From Streptomyces sp. Go-475 (GTDB lineage: Bacteria > Actinomycetota > Actinomycetes > Streptomycetales > Streptomycetaceae), in contig NZ_CP026121.1 in the NCBI RefSeq assembly GCF_003330845.1, forward strand, positions 744,001 to 808,000: 64,000 nucleotides of DNA, given 5' to 3'. Positions 37,876-46,763 of this stretch are shown piece by piece. Position 1 is the stretch's first letter. Every line of letters begins with the position of its first letter. Position numbers and translations under genes: made by a program. The notes beneath the pieces were generated by a model. That model saw only the letters and a list, made by a program, of their open reading frames with translations, had not been told where the DNA came from and did not search any database.

Positions 37876-38292
37876 CTACTGGCCCTTGAGCTGCTGGATG
37901 CGGACCATGTTGCCCGCGGGGTCGCGGAAGGCGCAGTCGCGGACGCCGTAGGGCTGGTCCACCGGTTCCTGCACCACCTCGGCGTCGCTCGCCTGCAGCC
38001 GCTCGAAGGTGCCGTCGACATCGGGGGTGGCGAGGACGATGCTGGCGTAGGTGCCCTTGGCCATCATCTCGGCGATGGTGCGGCGCTCGTCCTCGGTGAT
38101 GCCGGGGTCGGCGGCCGGCGGGTGCAGGACGATGTTCGTCCCGGGCTGGCCGGCGGGGCCGACCGTGATCCAGCGCATGCCCTCGTAGCCGACGTCGTTG
38201 CGGACCTCGAAGCCGAGGGTGTCGCGGTAGAACGCCAGGGCGGCGTCCGGGTCGTCGTGCGGCAGGAAACTCGCGTGAATGGTGATGTCCAT
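37876..38292 (-). CDS. VOC family protein (glyoxalase/bleomycin-resistance fold)
   Basis: A 138-residue single-domain VOC protein. It opens MDITIHASFLPHDDPDAALAF with the usual FYRDTLGFEVRND strand-helix unit and closes GVRDCAFRDPAGNMVRI, where the final metal-ligand region lies. Proteins of this fold act as isomerases, dioxygenases or drug-binding resistance proteins; the substrate is unknown. It follows the AraC-type gene by ten bases and is very probably its regulated partner. Confidence 0.85.
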   Translation of the reverse strand: MDITIHASFLPHDDPDAALAFYRDTLGFEVRNDVGYEGMRWITVGPAGQPGTNIVLHPPAADPGITEDERRTIAEMMAKGTYASIVLATPDVDGTFERLQASDAEVVQEPVDQPYGVRDCAFRDPAGNMVRIQQLKGQ

Positions 38293-38302
38293 GGCCCCCA
38301 CG

Positions 38303-38776
<474 letters not shown>

Positions 38777-38824
38777 GCGGTCGGTCTCCGTGACGGAGCC
38801 CGGCAGAGGGGGGTGCGGTCTCCG

Positions 38825-39292
38825 TCAGGTGTAGTAGGTGTCGAACGTGCCGATCCACCAGGCAGCGGGCGGCAGCACGCACAGCTGCACGCCGGCGGTG
38901 GTCCAGCAGCGGGCGAGGAGCGCGGTCCCCGCGGTCCACCACGCGGTCGTGCGCAGCAGGCTCTCCGCGCCGGCCTGGTACCCCCGCCCGGTGGGGTCGA
39001 CCATGCCCGGGTAGCCCATCCACTCCTCGGTGAAGACGCCGTCGGCGCCGAAGACGATGACCGCCGACACGAGCCAGAGGTCGGCCAGGAGGGCCGCCGC
39101 GGCGAGCCTCCTGTCGAAGCGCCGGTACGCGGGGGCCGGGACCAGCAGCCGGATCGCCGGGTGACCGGGGCGTCGCGGGCGGCCCCACGGCCGGGCGCGC
39201 ACCAGCGTGACGACGGCGTACGCCAGCGCCGCCAGGGCAGCCGCCCACCCACCCATGAAGCCCAGCCCGAAGAACACCATCACGACGCTCAC
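38825..39292 (-). CDS. Hypothetical membrane protein
   Basis: A 155-residue protein with about four hydrophobic helices: residues 1-28 (VVMVFFGLGFMGGWAAALA), 62-82 (AAAALLADLWLVSAVIVFG), 112-130 and 135-150 (LCVLPPAAWWIGTF). A basic, proline-rich loop (RARPWGRPRRPGHP) follows the first. No family is recognised. Neighbouring genes give no clue: AraC-VOC downstream and a ROK kinase upstream. Confidence 0.6.
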   Translation of the reverse strand: MSVVMVFFGLGFMGGWAAALAALAYAVVTLVRARPWGRPRRPGHPAIRLLVPAPAYRRFDRRLAAAALLADLWLVSAVIVFGADGVFTEEWMGYPGMVDPTGRGYQAGAESLLRTTAWWTAGTALLARCWTTAGVQLCVLPPAAWWIGTFDTYYT

Positions 39293-39396
39293 GCCGGGCC
39301 AGATGCCGCCCCGCTCGGAGCGGTTCCCCCCGGATCAGCCGCGGGCGCGACCAGGGAGACGCCCGGCCCTCACCGCCTGAACGTTCCTGCCCGGTC

Positions 39397-40350
39397 TCAC
39401 ACCCCTGCCGCGGCGGCGTCCGCACGCTTCGCCAGCGCTGCCGCAGCCGCGCCCACCAGGCCCGCGTCGGTGCCCATCTGGGCCGGTGCCACGGTCAGGT
39501 GCTGGACGAAGGACAGGGTCGCGTAGCCGCGCAGGGCCTTGCGCAGCGGGGCGAAGAGCAGGTCGCCCGCCTTGCCCACTCCCCCGCCGATCACGACGAT
39601 GTCGATCTCCACCAGGGTCGCGGTGGCGGCGATCCCCGCGGCCAGGGCCTGGGCGGCCCGGTCGAAGGAGGCGACGGCGACCGGGTCGCCGGACCGGGCG
39701 GCGGCGGCCACCGCCGCGGCGGACGTGTCGCCGTCGGGGCCGGGCCGCCAGCCGTTCTCCAGGGCCCGGCGGGCGATGTTGGGGCCACTCGCGATGCGCT
39801 CCACGCAGCCGCGCGAGCCGCACGGGCAGAGATCGCCGTCGAGGTCCACGCTGATGTGGCCGATGTGGCCGGCGTTGCCCGTGGGCCCGGGGTGCAGCCG
39901 CCCGCCGAGCACCAGGCCGCCGCCGACGCCCGTGGAGACGACCATGCAGAGCGCGTTGTCGTGGCCGCGCGCGGCGCCCTGCCAGTGCTCGGCCGCCGTG
40001 ATCGCCACACCGTCGCCGATCAGCTCCACGGGCAGGTTCCCGGCCGCGGCCCGGACCCGGGCGACGAGCGGGTAGTCCCGCCAGCCGGGCACGTTCACCG
40101 GGCTCACCGTGCCCGCTGAGGCGTCCACGGGTCCGGCGCTGCCGATCCCGACGGCCGAGGCGCGCTCCCACAGCGGAGAGACGGCGAGCTCGCCGAGCAC
40201 CTCCTCCACGGCCCGCATCACGGTGTCGCCGTCCTCCCGGGCGGGCGTCGGCCGCTGGGCGCGGACCAGGATCCGGCCGTGGCCGTCCACCAGGGCGCCG
40301 GCGATCTTGGTGCCGCCGATGTCGAGCGCGGCCACGAGGTCGGTGTGCAT
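39397..40350 (-). CDS. ROK family sugar kinase
   Basis: A 317-residue ATP-dependent sugar kinase or glucokinase-like protein. The phosphate-1 motif ALDIGGTKIAGAL is at residues 9-21. VGIGSAGPVD and VVSTGVGGGLVLGG follow, and the ROK zinc motif GHISVDLDG ... CPCGSRGCVE lies near 165-185. There is no helix-turn-helix, so it is an enzyme rather than a ROK repressor. The gene is divergent from a LacI-type regulator with a palindrome between them, suggesting sugar-dependent control. Which hexose or amino sugar is phosphorylated is not evident. Confidence 0.9.
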   Translation of the reverse strand: MHTDLVAALDIGGTKIAGALVDGHGRILVRAQRPTPAREDGDTVMRAVEEVLGELAVSPLWERASAVGIGSAGPVDASAGTVSPVNVPGWRDYPLVARVRAAAGNLPVELIGDGVAITAAEHWQGAARGHDNALCMVVSTGVGGGLVLGGRLHPGPTGNAGHIGHISVDLDGDLCPCGSRGCVERIASGPNIARRALENGWRPGPDGDTSAAAVAAAARSGDPVAVASFDRAAQALAAGIAATATLVEIDIVVIGGGVGKAGDLLFAPLRKALRGYATLSFVQHLTVAPAQMGTDAGLVGAAAAALAKRADAAAAGV

Positions 40351-40478
40351 CAGTGTCGGATCTCCCCGTCAACCATGAGAAAAACGCCGAGAAAAGCCAT
40401 CGGGCAGGACAAGCCGCGGCCCCGGCCCCGCGGCGATGCCCGGGCCGGAGGGTGCGGTGGACAGTCTCCCCCGAGCCT

Positions 40479-40490
40479 GACAACGTTGTC
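40479..40490. promoter_or_regulatory. LacI-type operator
   Basis: GACAACGTTGTC is a perfect 12-bp palindrome with the central CG typical of LacI-family operators; flanks CCT and CAGG extend it imperfectly. It lies between the divergent ROK and LacI genes, about 130 and 80 bases from the two starts. Confidence 0.7.
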
Positions 40491-40572
40491 CAGGCTCTAT
40501 GCTCGACGCCACATCCTCATACAAGCCCAGGACCGACGCACCCACGTGGACGACAGGACAGGACACCGCACC

Positions 40573-41610
40573 GTGCCCCAGACCCATCTCCGCTCCGCAA
40601 CGCGCTACGGCAACCGTCCGACCATGAAGGACGTGGCCGCCCGTGCCGGGGTGGGCCTCAAGACGGTGTCGCGGGTCGTGAACGGAGAGCCCGGGGTCAC
40701 CCCGGAGACGGAGCGCCGGGTCCAGGAGGCGATCGACGCGCTCGGCTTCCGCCGCAACGACAGCGCCCGGGTGCTGCGCAAGGGCCGCACGGCGAGCATC
40801 GGACTGGTCCTGGAGGATCTCGCGGACCCGTTCTACGGGCCGCTGAGCCGGTCGGTGGAGGAGGTGGCCCGCGCGCACGGCGCCCTGCTGATCAACGGCT
40901 CCAGCGCGGAGGACCCCGAGCGCGAGCAGGAGCTGGTGCTGGCCCTGTGCGCGCGGCGGGTGGACGGTCTCGTGGTGATCCCGGCCGGGGACGACCACCG
41001 GTATCTGGAGCCGGAGCTCAAGGCGGGGGTCGCCACGGTGTTCGTGGACCGGCCGGCCGGGCACATCGACGCCGACGTGGTGCTGTCGGACAACTTCGGC
41101 GGCGCCCGCGACGGCGTCGCCCACCTCATCGCGCACGGGCACCGCCGCATCGGCTTCATCGGCGACATGCCCCGCATCCACACCGCCGCCGAGCGGCTGC
41201 GCGGCTACCGGGCCGCGATGGAGGACGCGGGCATACCGGTGGCGGACTCCTGGATGTCCCTCGGCGTCACCGACCCCGAGCGGGTGCGCCGGGCCGCCGA
41301 GGCGATGCTGTCCGGCCCGGACCCGGTCACGGCGGTCTTCGCGGGCAACAACCGCGTGACGGTCACGGTGATCCGGGTGCTCGCCGAGCAGTCCCGCCGC
41401 GTCGCCCTGGTCGGCTTCGACGACATCGAGCTCGCCGACCTGCTCCAGCCGGGCGTCACGGTCGTCGCCCAGGACGCGGCGGAGATCGGCCGCACCGCCG
41501 CGGAGCGTCTCTTCCGGCAGCTCGACGGCCGCCTGGTCACCCCCGAACGCATCGAGCTGCCGACCCGGCTGATCACCCGCGGCTCGGGCGAGATCCCCCC
41601 GGCGGACTGA
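40573..41610 (+). CDS. LacI family transcriptional regulator
   Basis: A repressor of about 345 residues. The helix-turn-helix PTMKDVAARAGVGLKTVSRV is at about residues 18-37, with the hinge helix RNDSARVLRKGRT near 60, then a periplasmic-binding-like sugar domain (IGLVLEDLADPFYGPL to ELPTRLITRGSG). The GTG at 40573 is chosen; GTG 40546 would add nine residues and neither has a strong ribosome site. It is divergent from the ROK kinase and probably binds the palindrome between them, repressing both until a sugar is present. Confidence 0.9.
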   Translation: MPQTHLRSATRYGNRPTMKDVAARAGVGLKTVSRVVNGEPGVTPETERRVQEAIDALGFRRNDSARVLRKGRTASIGLVLEDLADPFYGPLSRSVEEVARAHGALLINGSSAEDPEREQELVLALCARRVDGLVVIPAGDDHRYLEPELKAGVATVFVDRPAGHIDADVVLSDNFGGARDGVAHLIAHGHRRIGFIGDMPRIHTAAERLRGYRAAMEDAGIPVADSWMSLGVTDPERVRRAAEAMLSGPDPVTAVFAGNNRVTVTVIRVLAEQSRRVALVGFDDIELADLLQPGVTVVAQDAAEIGRTAAERLFRQLDGRLVTPERIELPTRLITRGSGEIPPAD

Positions 41611-41617
41611 GCGGCCC

Positions 41618-42442
41618 ATGGACCCCAGCGAGCACCTCACCGATCGCACGCTGCGGGCACTCGGCCTCGCCGAGGCGCCGCGCGAGCATCCCCTGCTGTA
41701 TCCGGGGGCGTGGCCGGCGGATTCCGGGCTCCTTGACGGGGACCGCTTCCTGCCGCTGGAACGGCTGGTGTACGAGGACCGCACGCCGGTCCTGGCCATC
41801 GGGTCCAACGCCTGCCCGGGGCAGCTGCGGCACAAGATGCGGGAGTTCGGGATCATGTCGCCGCTCCCGATGGTGAAGGCCCGGGTGACGGGTGTCGAAG
41901 CCGGTGTCTCGGCGCACGTGAGCCGCATGGGGTACGTGTCGGCCTCGCCGGTCAGCGCCCCGGACACCGTGCGGGAGCTGTTCGTCCTCTGGCTCGACGC
42001 CGAGCAGCTCGCGGTGATCGACGCGAGCGAGGGCGTGCCGGTGCCGGGCGGCAACTTCGACCGGGCCTGGCTGCCCGCGCCGGACGTGCGGATCGACCTG
42101 GCGGACGGCACCCGGCTGCCCGGCGCGTACGCCTACGTCAACCGGCACGGCATCCTGCACGACGGCACGGGCGCGCCGCGCGCCCACCCGGGCCAGCGGG
42201 AGCTGCTCACCGAGCTGCTGGTGGGTCTGCCGCGCTTCAGGGAGCTGTTCGGCGTCGTGCCCGAGGAGTTCTGCGCGCGGGCTCGGGCCGACCGGCGGCT
42301 GTGCGAGCGGGGCACCCGGCTGTTCGTCGAGGAGAAGCTGGTGACGGCCTCCGGGCTGGAGCGGTACGCGGCGGTCTCGGCGCGGTTTCAGCAGACCGGG
42401 AGCCCGGGGACCGGCGCGTCGTTGTCGCCGCCCTTGATGTAG
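41618..42442 (+). CDS. Hypothetical protein, possibly gamma-glutamylcyclotransferase-like
   Basis: A 274-residue protein. The segment VLAIGSNACPGQLRHKM near residues 58-74 resembles the YGSNLN-type loop of the gamma-glutamylcyclotransferase fold, and a later acidic segment (DASEGVPVPGG) could carry the catalytic acid. The fold assignment is tentative. It starts seven bases after the LacI stop and may be cotranscribed. Its last 55 bases overlap the end of the convergent kinase gene. No signal peptide is present. Confidence 0.6.
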   Translation: MDPSEHLTDRTLRALGLAEAPREHPLLYPGAWPADSGLLDGDRFLPLERLVYEDRTPVLAIGSNACPGQLRHKMREFGIMSPLPMVKARVTGVEAGVSAHVSRMGYVSASPVSAPDTVRELFVLWLDAEQLAVIDASEGVPVPGGNFDRAWLPAPDVRIDLADGTRLPGAYAYVNRHGILHDGTGAPRAHPGQRELLTELLVGLPRFRELFGVVPEEFCARARADRRLCERGTRLFVEEKLVTASGLERYAAVSARFQQTGSPGTGASLSPPLM

Positions 42443-44169
42443 ACGTCGCTGACCCAGACGTCCGCGTTGCCGCTGTCGTCGTCGGTCTTCGCCCACCAGA
42501 CGTTGGTCCACTCCCCGGACGTCTCGCGGCGGCCCAGGTTCTGCTGGCAGTAGAAGTAGTTGGTGCCCGCCTTGAGGATGCCCACCTTGGTGCCGGAGGC
42601 GGTGTAGGAGTCGGCGGTCTTCCAGACCGTGCAGTTGTACTTGCCGCCGCCGATGGCGTGGCAGGCCGGGTCGGGGGCCGGGGTGGTCGGGGCGCCGCCT
42701 GTCGCGCCACCGTCGCCCGTGCCGCCGCCGGAGGTGCCGCCGGCCGATGTGCCGCCGCCGGTCGTGTCGCCGGTGGTGCCGCCGGAGGACTTCGCCGGAG
42801 CCGAGGTGGAGGGCCGGCCGGTCGGCTCGGACTCCTTGTCGTCGTCGGGCTTCTCGGAGGGGGCCTTGCCCTTCTCGTCGCCTTGCTCGGTGGCCCGCGG
42901 GGCGTTGGAGCCGTCGTCGGTGCGGCCGGGTTCGGAGGAGGCCGCGGCGCCGACGGCATCGGTGCGGCCGCCCGAGTCCGTGCTGCCCGAGTCCCTGAGC
43001 AGGGCGACCGTGGTGCCGGCGACGGCGAGAACGACGGCGACGGCCACGGCGGCGAGCAGGGCCCGGGTCTTCTTGCGACCAGCGGCGGGCTGGGGGTCCA
43101 TCGGGCCGGTGGGGGTGGTGCCGGCCGGCTGCGCCTGCTGCGGTGGGCCGAAGCCCGGCGTGCCCTGGCTCTCGTGCGATCCGCTCGCGCCCGGCCGCGC
43201 CTGCTGCGGTGGGCCGAAGCCGGGCGGTACCGACGGCATGCTGCGCTCCGTCTCCGGGCGCGGGGGTGAGGCCGCGGGTCCCCGCAGCGATGACGTCGGT
43301 GTGTCCGCGCTGCCCGAGTCCGCCACCGACTGGAGCAGCCGGCGGGCCTGGTCGGCCTCGGGGCGGGACTCGGGGCGCTTCTCCATCAGTTGCCGCAGGA
43401 CGGGACCGAGCGGGCCGGCGTTGCGGGGCTCCGGGAGCGGCTCGGTGACGATGGCGGTGAGCGTGGAGAACGTGGACGTCCGGCGGAAGGGCGAGGTGCC
43501 CTCGACGGCCGCGTACAGCGTGGCGCCCAGGGCCCAGATGTCGGAGGCGGGGCCCGGGTCGGCGCCCTGGGCGCGCTCGGGGGCCAGGTAGTCGAGGGAG
43601 CCGACGAGTTCGCCGCTGCGGGTGAGGTGGGTGGCCGAGCCGTCGCCCGGGTCGTCCATGGTGGCGATGCCGAAGTCGGTGAGGACGACCCGGCCCGAGC
43701 GGTCGAGCAGGATGTTGCCGGGCTTCACGTCGCGGTGCAGGACGCCCACGCGGTGCGCGGCGGCCAGCGCGTCCATGACCTTCGCGCCGATCCCGGCGGC
43801 CTCGCGCGGGTCCAGCGTGCCGCGGTCGCGCAGGACGTCGTCCAGGGACGGCCCGTCGACCAGTTCCATGACGATGAGCGGGCGGCCGTCGACCTCGGCG
43901 ATGTCGTGCACGGCGATGACGCCGGTGTGGCGCACCCGGGCCGCCGCCCGCGCCTCGCGCTGCATCCGCAGGTGCAGCCCGGCCAGTTCGGGACCGGCCG
44001 CGTCGGTGTAGGTGCGCAGTTCCTTGAGGGCGACCTCGCGGCCGAGGACCTCGTCGACGGCCTTCCAGACGACGCCCATGCCGCCGCGCCCCAGCTGGGC
44101 CGTGACGCGGTAACGGCCCGCCAGCAGCCGACCGGCCCCGTCCGTCTGCCCGTACTCCCCCGTTGACAC
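42388..44169 (-). CDS. Membrane-anchored serine/threonine protein kinase
   Basis: A 593-residue Hanks-type kinase. The Gly-loop LGRGGMGVVWKA, ATP Lys K49 (VALKEL), catalytic HRDVKPGN (D147) and DFG (165-167) are all intact. A Pro/Gly/Gln-rich linker contains PGFGPPQQA twice, then one transmembrane helix (about 370-391), a long Ser/Thr/Gly/Glu-rich external stalk with TGGGTSAGGTSGGG-type repeats, and a C-terminal cysteine-bearing domain of about 80 residues (KYNCTVWKTAD ... GLPVC) that looks SH3-like. The external domain may sense cell-wall fragments or another extracellular cue. No phosphatase gene is adjacent. Confidence 0.92.
   Translation of the reverse strand: MSTGEYGQTDGAGRLLAGRYRVTAQLGRGGMGVVWKAVDEVLGREVALKELRTYTDAAGPELAGLHLRMQREARAAARVRHTGVIAVHDIAEVDGRPLIVMELVDGPSLDDVLRDRGTLDPREAAGIGAKVMDALAAAHRVGVLHRDVKPGNILLDRSGRVVLTDFGIATMDDPGDGSATHLTRSGELVGSLDYLAPERAQGADPGPASDIWALGATLYAAVEGTSPFRRTSTFSTLTAIVTEPLPEPRNAGPLGPVLRQLMEKRPESRPEADQARRLLQSVADSGSADTPTSSLRGPAASPPRPETERSMPSVPPGFGPPQQARPGASGSHESQGTPGFGPPQQAQPAGTTPTGPMDPQPAAGRKKTRALLAAVAVAVVLAVAGTTVALLRDSGSTDSGGRTDAVGAAASSEPGRTDDGSNAPRATEQGDEKGKAPSEKPDDDKESEPTGRPSTSAPAKSSGGTTGDTTGGGTSAGGTSGGGTGDGGATGGAPTTPAPDPACHAIGGGKYNCTVWKTADSYTASGTKVGILKAGTNYFYCQQNLGRRETSGEWTNVWWAKTDDDSGNADVWVSDVYIKGGDNDAPVPGLPVC
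43131..43221. repeat. 25-bp direct repeat in the kinase linker
   Basis: An identical 25-base block starting GCGCCTGCTGCGG occurs at 43131-43155 and 43197-43221, 66 bases apart, encoding the duplicated PGFGPPQQA segment of the kinase linker. Recombination between the copies would delete 22 codons in frame. Confidence 0.7.
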
Positions 44170-44304
44170 CGCTGCCCCGTTCCTGTGACCCCATCGGGCG
44201 CCCCGACACGCCCGTACGTGGCGTACAGACTACGGGGCGGCGGTGACGGCGGCAGCCGTGGTCGACGGCTGTGACCATGCCGGTACGCGCGCGCCCGGGA
44301 GCCC

Positions 44305-45606
44305 TCAGGCGGACGCCGTCAGGTTCCCCCGCCGGGGCGTCGCGAAGCTCTCCAGATCGGCCCGGGTCAGGCCGGTCAGGCGGGCGACTTCCCCGATGTC
44401 GAGGGCGCCGCAGTCCAGGCCGCGCAGCAGGTAGCCGCTGAGGGCCTTGGCGGTGGCGGGCTCGTCCATGACGTCGCCGCCGGCGTGGTTGGCGTACCGG
44501 GCGAGGCGGGCTGCGGCCTGCTCGAAGCCCTCGCGGTAGAAGGCGAAGACGGCCGCGTAGCGGGTGGGGATGTGGCCGGGGTGCATGTCCCAGCCCTGGT
44601 AGTAGGCGCGGGCGAGGGCGCGGCGGGTGAGGCCGTAGTGCAGGCGCCAGGCGGCGTGGACCTTCTCGGTGGGGCCGACCGGAAGGACGTTCGTCGAGCC
44701 GTCCGAGACGCGGACGCCCGTACCGGCCGCGGCGACCTGCATGACGGCCTTGGCGTGGTCGGCGGCGGGGTGGTCGCTGGCCTGGTGGGCGGCGGAGACG
44801 CCGAGGCAGGCGCTGTAGTCGAAGGTGCCGTAGTGGAGTCCGGTGGCGCGGCCCTCGGCGGCCTGGATCATACGGGCGACGGTGGCGGTGCCGTCGGCGG
44901 CGAGGATGGACTGGCTGGTCTCGATCTGGATCTCGAAGCCGATCCGGCCGGGTTCCAGGCCGTGGGTCTTCTCGAAGGCGTCCAGCAGCCGGGCCATGGC
45001 GGTGACCTGCTCGGCGTAGGTCACCTTGGGCAGGGTGAGGACCAGTCCGGAGGGCAGGCCGCCGGCCTCCATCAGGCCGGTGAGGAAGATGTCGAGGGTG
45101 CGGATGCCCCGGGCGCGCACGGGCGCTTCCATGCACTTCATGCGGATGCCCATGTAGGGGGCCGCGGTGCCGTCCTCGTACGCCTCGGCGATGATCCGGG
45201 CGGCGCGGGCGGCGGCCTCGTCCTCCTCGGCGTCGGGGCGGTTGCCGTAGCCGTCCTCGAAGTCGACGCGGAGGTCCTCGATGGGCTCGCGCTCCAGCTT
45301 GGCGCGCACGCGCGCGTGGACGGGTTCGGCCAGGTCGTCGGCCAGGCCGAGGACGGCGGCGAAGGAGGCGGCGTCGGGGGCGTGCTCGTCGAGGGCGGCG
45401 AGGGCGCGGTCGCCCCAGGAGCGGACGGTTTTGGCGGTGAAGGCGTCGCCGGGCACGTAGACGGTGTGGACGGGCTGGCGGGTGCCGGGGTCGCCGGGAT
45501 AGCGGCGCTCCAGTTCGGCGTCGACCGGGGCGAGGGAGGCGCTGATCTCCTCGCTGACGGCGCCCGCGAGGCTCGTCGCCACCTTCTCCTGCTGGCCCTG
45601 ACCCAT
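44305..45606 (-). CDS. DUF6986 aldolase-like protein
   Basis: A 433-residue protein of the phosphoenolpyruvate/HpcH-HpaI aldolase-like superfamily. The barrel strands include LRVDFEDGYGNRP (acidic metal-site strand), YMGIRMKCMEAPVRARGIRTL, LTLPKVTYAEQV and GRIGFEIQIETSQSI. Actinobacterial members are annotated as aldolases and often occur near purine/allantoin breakdown genes, but no such neighbours are present here. The ATG at 45606 follows GGAGG. An inverted repeat TTCCG-N5-CGGAA lies 18 bases upstream and is a plausible operator. Confidence 0.82.
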   Translation of the reverse strand: MGQGQQEKVATSLAGAVSEEISASLAPVDAELERRYPGDPGTRQPVHTVYVPGDAFTAKTVRSWGDRALAALDEHAPDAASFAAVLGLADDLAEPVHARVRAKLEREPIEDLRVDFEDGYGNRPDAEEDEAAARAARIIAEAYEDGTAAPYMGIRMKCMEAPVRARGIRTLDIFLTGLMEAGGLPSGLVLTLPKVTYAEQVTAMARLLDAFEKTHGLEPGRIGFEIQIETSQSILAADGTATVARMIQAAEGRATGLHYGTFDYSACLGVSAAHQASDHPAADHAKAVMQVAAAGTGVRVSDGSTNVLPVGPTEKVHAAWRLHYGLTRRALARAYYQGWDMHPGHIPTRYAAVFAFYREGFEQAAARLARYANHAGGDVMDEPATAKALSGYLLRGLDCGALDIGEVARLTGLTRADLESFATPRRGNLTASA

Positions 45607-45623
45607 TCCCAGACCCTCCTGTT

Positions 45624-45638
45624 TTCCGCTGTACGGAA
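45624..45638. promoter_or_regulatory. Inverted repeat upstream of the DUF6986 gene
   Basis: TTCCG (45624-45628) and CGGAA (45634-45638) with five bases between, 18 bases before the ATG at 45606. The format suits an IclR-type regulator such as the streptomycete allantoin repressor AllR, but the match to its site has not been checked. Confidence 0.4.
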
Positions 45639-45800
45639 TCAACAATCCGTAGAGCGAAGCTATCGGCCGACCTTCGCCCTGGTCAACACCGTCTTGAAGT
45701 GGGCTTCCCCGTCCTTCACCCTTGGTCACTGCCGACCCGCCCTCATCTTCCGTATTCAGCAGGCAAGCTTCATCCTGACGTGCAAGGGGAGGGAGACCAC

Positions 45801-46706
45801 GTGCCGAACGAGGCCGGAGTGACGCGCCGCCACGGGCTCAAGGCAGCTGCGGCCGCCGCCATCTCAGGACCGCTGCTCACCACCGCGGGCCCGACACAGC
45901 CCGCTTCCGCCGGCGAGCACCCGGGCGCCCTGAACGTCATGACGTTCAACGTGCGCTTCGCGACCGTCGTCGACACGACACCGCGCTGGGACGCGCGCCG
46001 ACCGGTGATGCGGGAACTGCTGCGCCGCGAGCTGCCGCACCTCATCGGCACGCAGGAAGGGCTCTACCGGCAGGTGCGGGCGATCGAGAAGGATCTCGGC
46101 GGGCACCACGACTGGATCGGCATCGGACGCGGGGGCGGCAGCAAGGACGAGTTCATGGCGGTCTTCTACGACACCCGCAGACTCAGCCCCATCGAGTTCG
46201 ATCACTTCTGGCTGTCCGACACCCCGTACGCGATCGCCTCGAACACCTGGGGCGCGGACTGGCTGCGCATGGTCACCTGGGTCCGTTTCGCCGATCTCAC
46301 CGACGGGGGACGGGAGTTCTACGTCCTCAACACCCACCTGGACAGCGTCAGCCAGTACGCCCGGGAGCGCTCCGCGGAGCTCATCGGCGAGACGATCGCC
46401 GGGTGGGACCGGTCCTTACCGGTCATCGTCACCGGCGACTTCAACGCGGCCGCCCACGACAACCGGGTGTACGACCTCATGCTGGACATCGGGCTGGTGG
46501 ACACCTGGGAGACGGCGGCCTCGCGGGGCCCGGCGTACGGGACGCACCACGGCTACCGCAGGCTCAGACCCGGCGGTCGGCGCATCGACTGGATCCTCAC
46601 CACGCCCGGCGTGACCACGCACTGGGCCGGTATGAACACCTTCAGCGTGGACGGGACGTATCCGAGCGACCATCTGCCGGTGCAGGCCTCGATGACCCTG
46701 GGATGA
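45801..46706 (+). CDS. Secreted endonuclease/exonuclease/phosphatase family protein
   Basis: A 301-residue exported enzyme. The N terminus TRRHGLKAAAAAAISG with an Ala-rich core and cleavage near QPASA is a twin-arginine signal. The mature domain is an EEP/DNase I-like fold: VMTFNVRFAT, LIGTQEGLY (metal Glu), FYVLNTHLDS, VIVTGDFNAAAHD and YPSDHLPVQA (catalytic His). Such proteins are phosphodiesterases or phosphatases acting on nucleic acids, lipids or sugars; the substrate is unknown. GTG 45801 follows GGGAGGGAG. A bidirectional terminator separates it from etfA. Confidence 0.9.
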   Translation: MPNEAGVTRRHGLKAAAAAAISGPLLTTAGPTQPASAGEHPGALNVMTFNVRFATVVDTTPRWDARRPVMRELLRRELPHLIGTQEGLYRQVRAIEKDLGGHHDWIGIGRGGGSKDEFMAVFYDTRRLSPIEFDHFWLSDTPYAIASNTWGADWLRMVTWVRFADLTDGGREFYVLNTHLDSVSQYARERSAELIGETIAGWDRSLPVIVTGDFNAAAHDNRVYDLMLDIGLVDTWETAASRGPAYGTHHGYRRLRPGGRRIDWILTTPGVTTHWAGMNTFSVDGTYPSDHLPVQASMTLG

Positions 46707-46710
46707 GAAG

Positions 46711-46747
46711 AGGCCCCCGCGACCGATCGCGCGGTCACGGGGGCCTT
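46711..46747. terminator. Bidirectional terminator between convergent genes
   Basis: AGGCCCCCGCGACC (46711-46724) pairs with GGTCACGGGGGCCTT (46733-46747) apart from one unpaired/mismatched base. It lies between the convergent exported phosphodiesterase and etfA genes, four and 16 bases from their stops. Confidence 0.8.
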
Positions 46748-46763
46748 CCACAGGCGGGGCCGA

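Noticed and set aside
41573..45136. A 1,187-codon open frame on the minus strand across the LacI-kinase-DUF6986 region
   Set aside because: It crosses several well-supported genes in another frame and has the Arg/Pro/His-rich composition of high-GC shadow frames.
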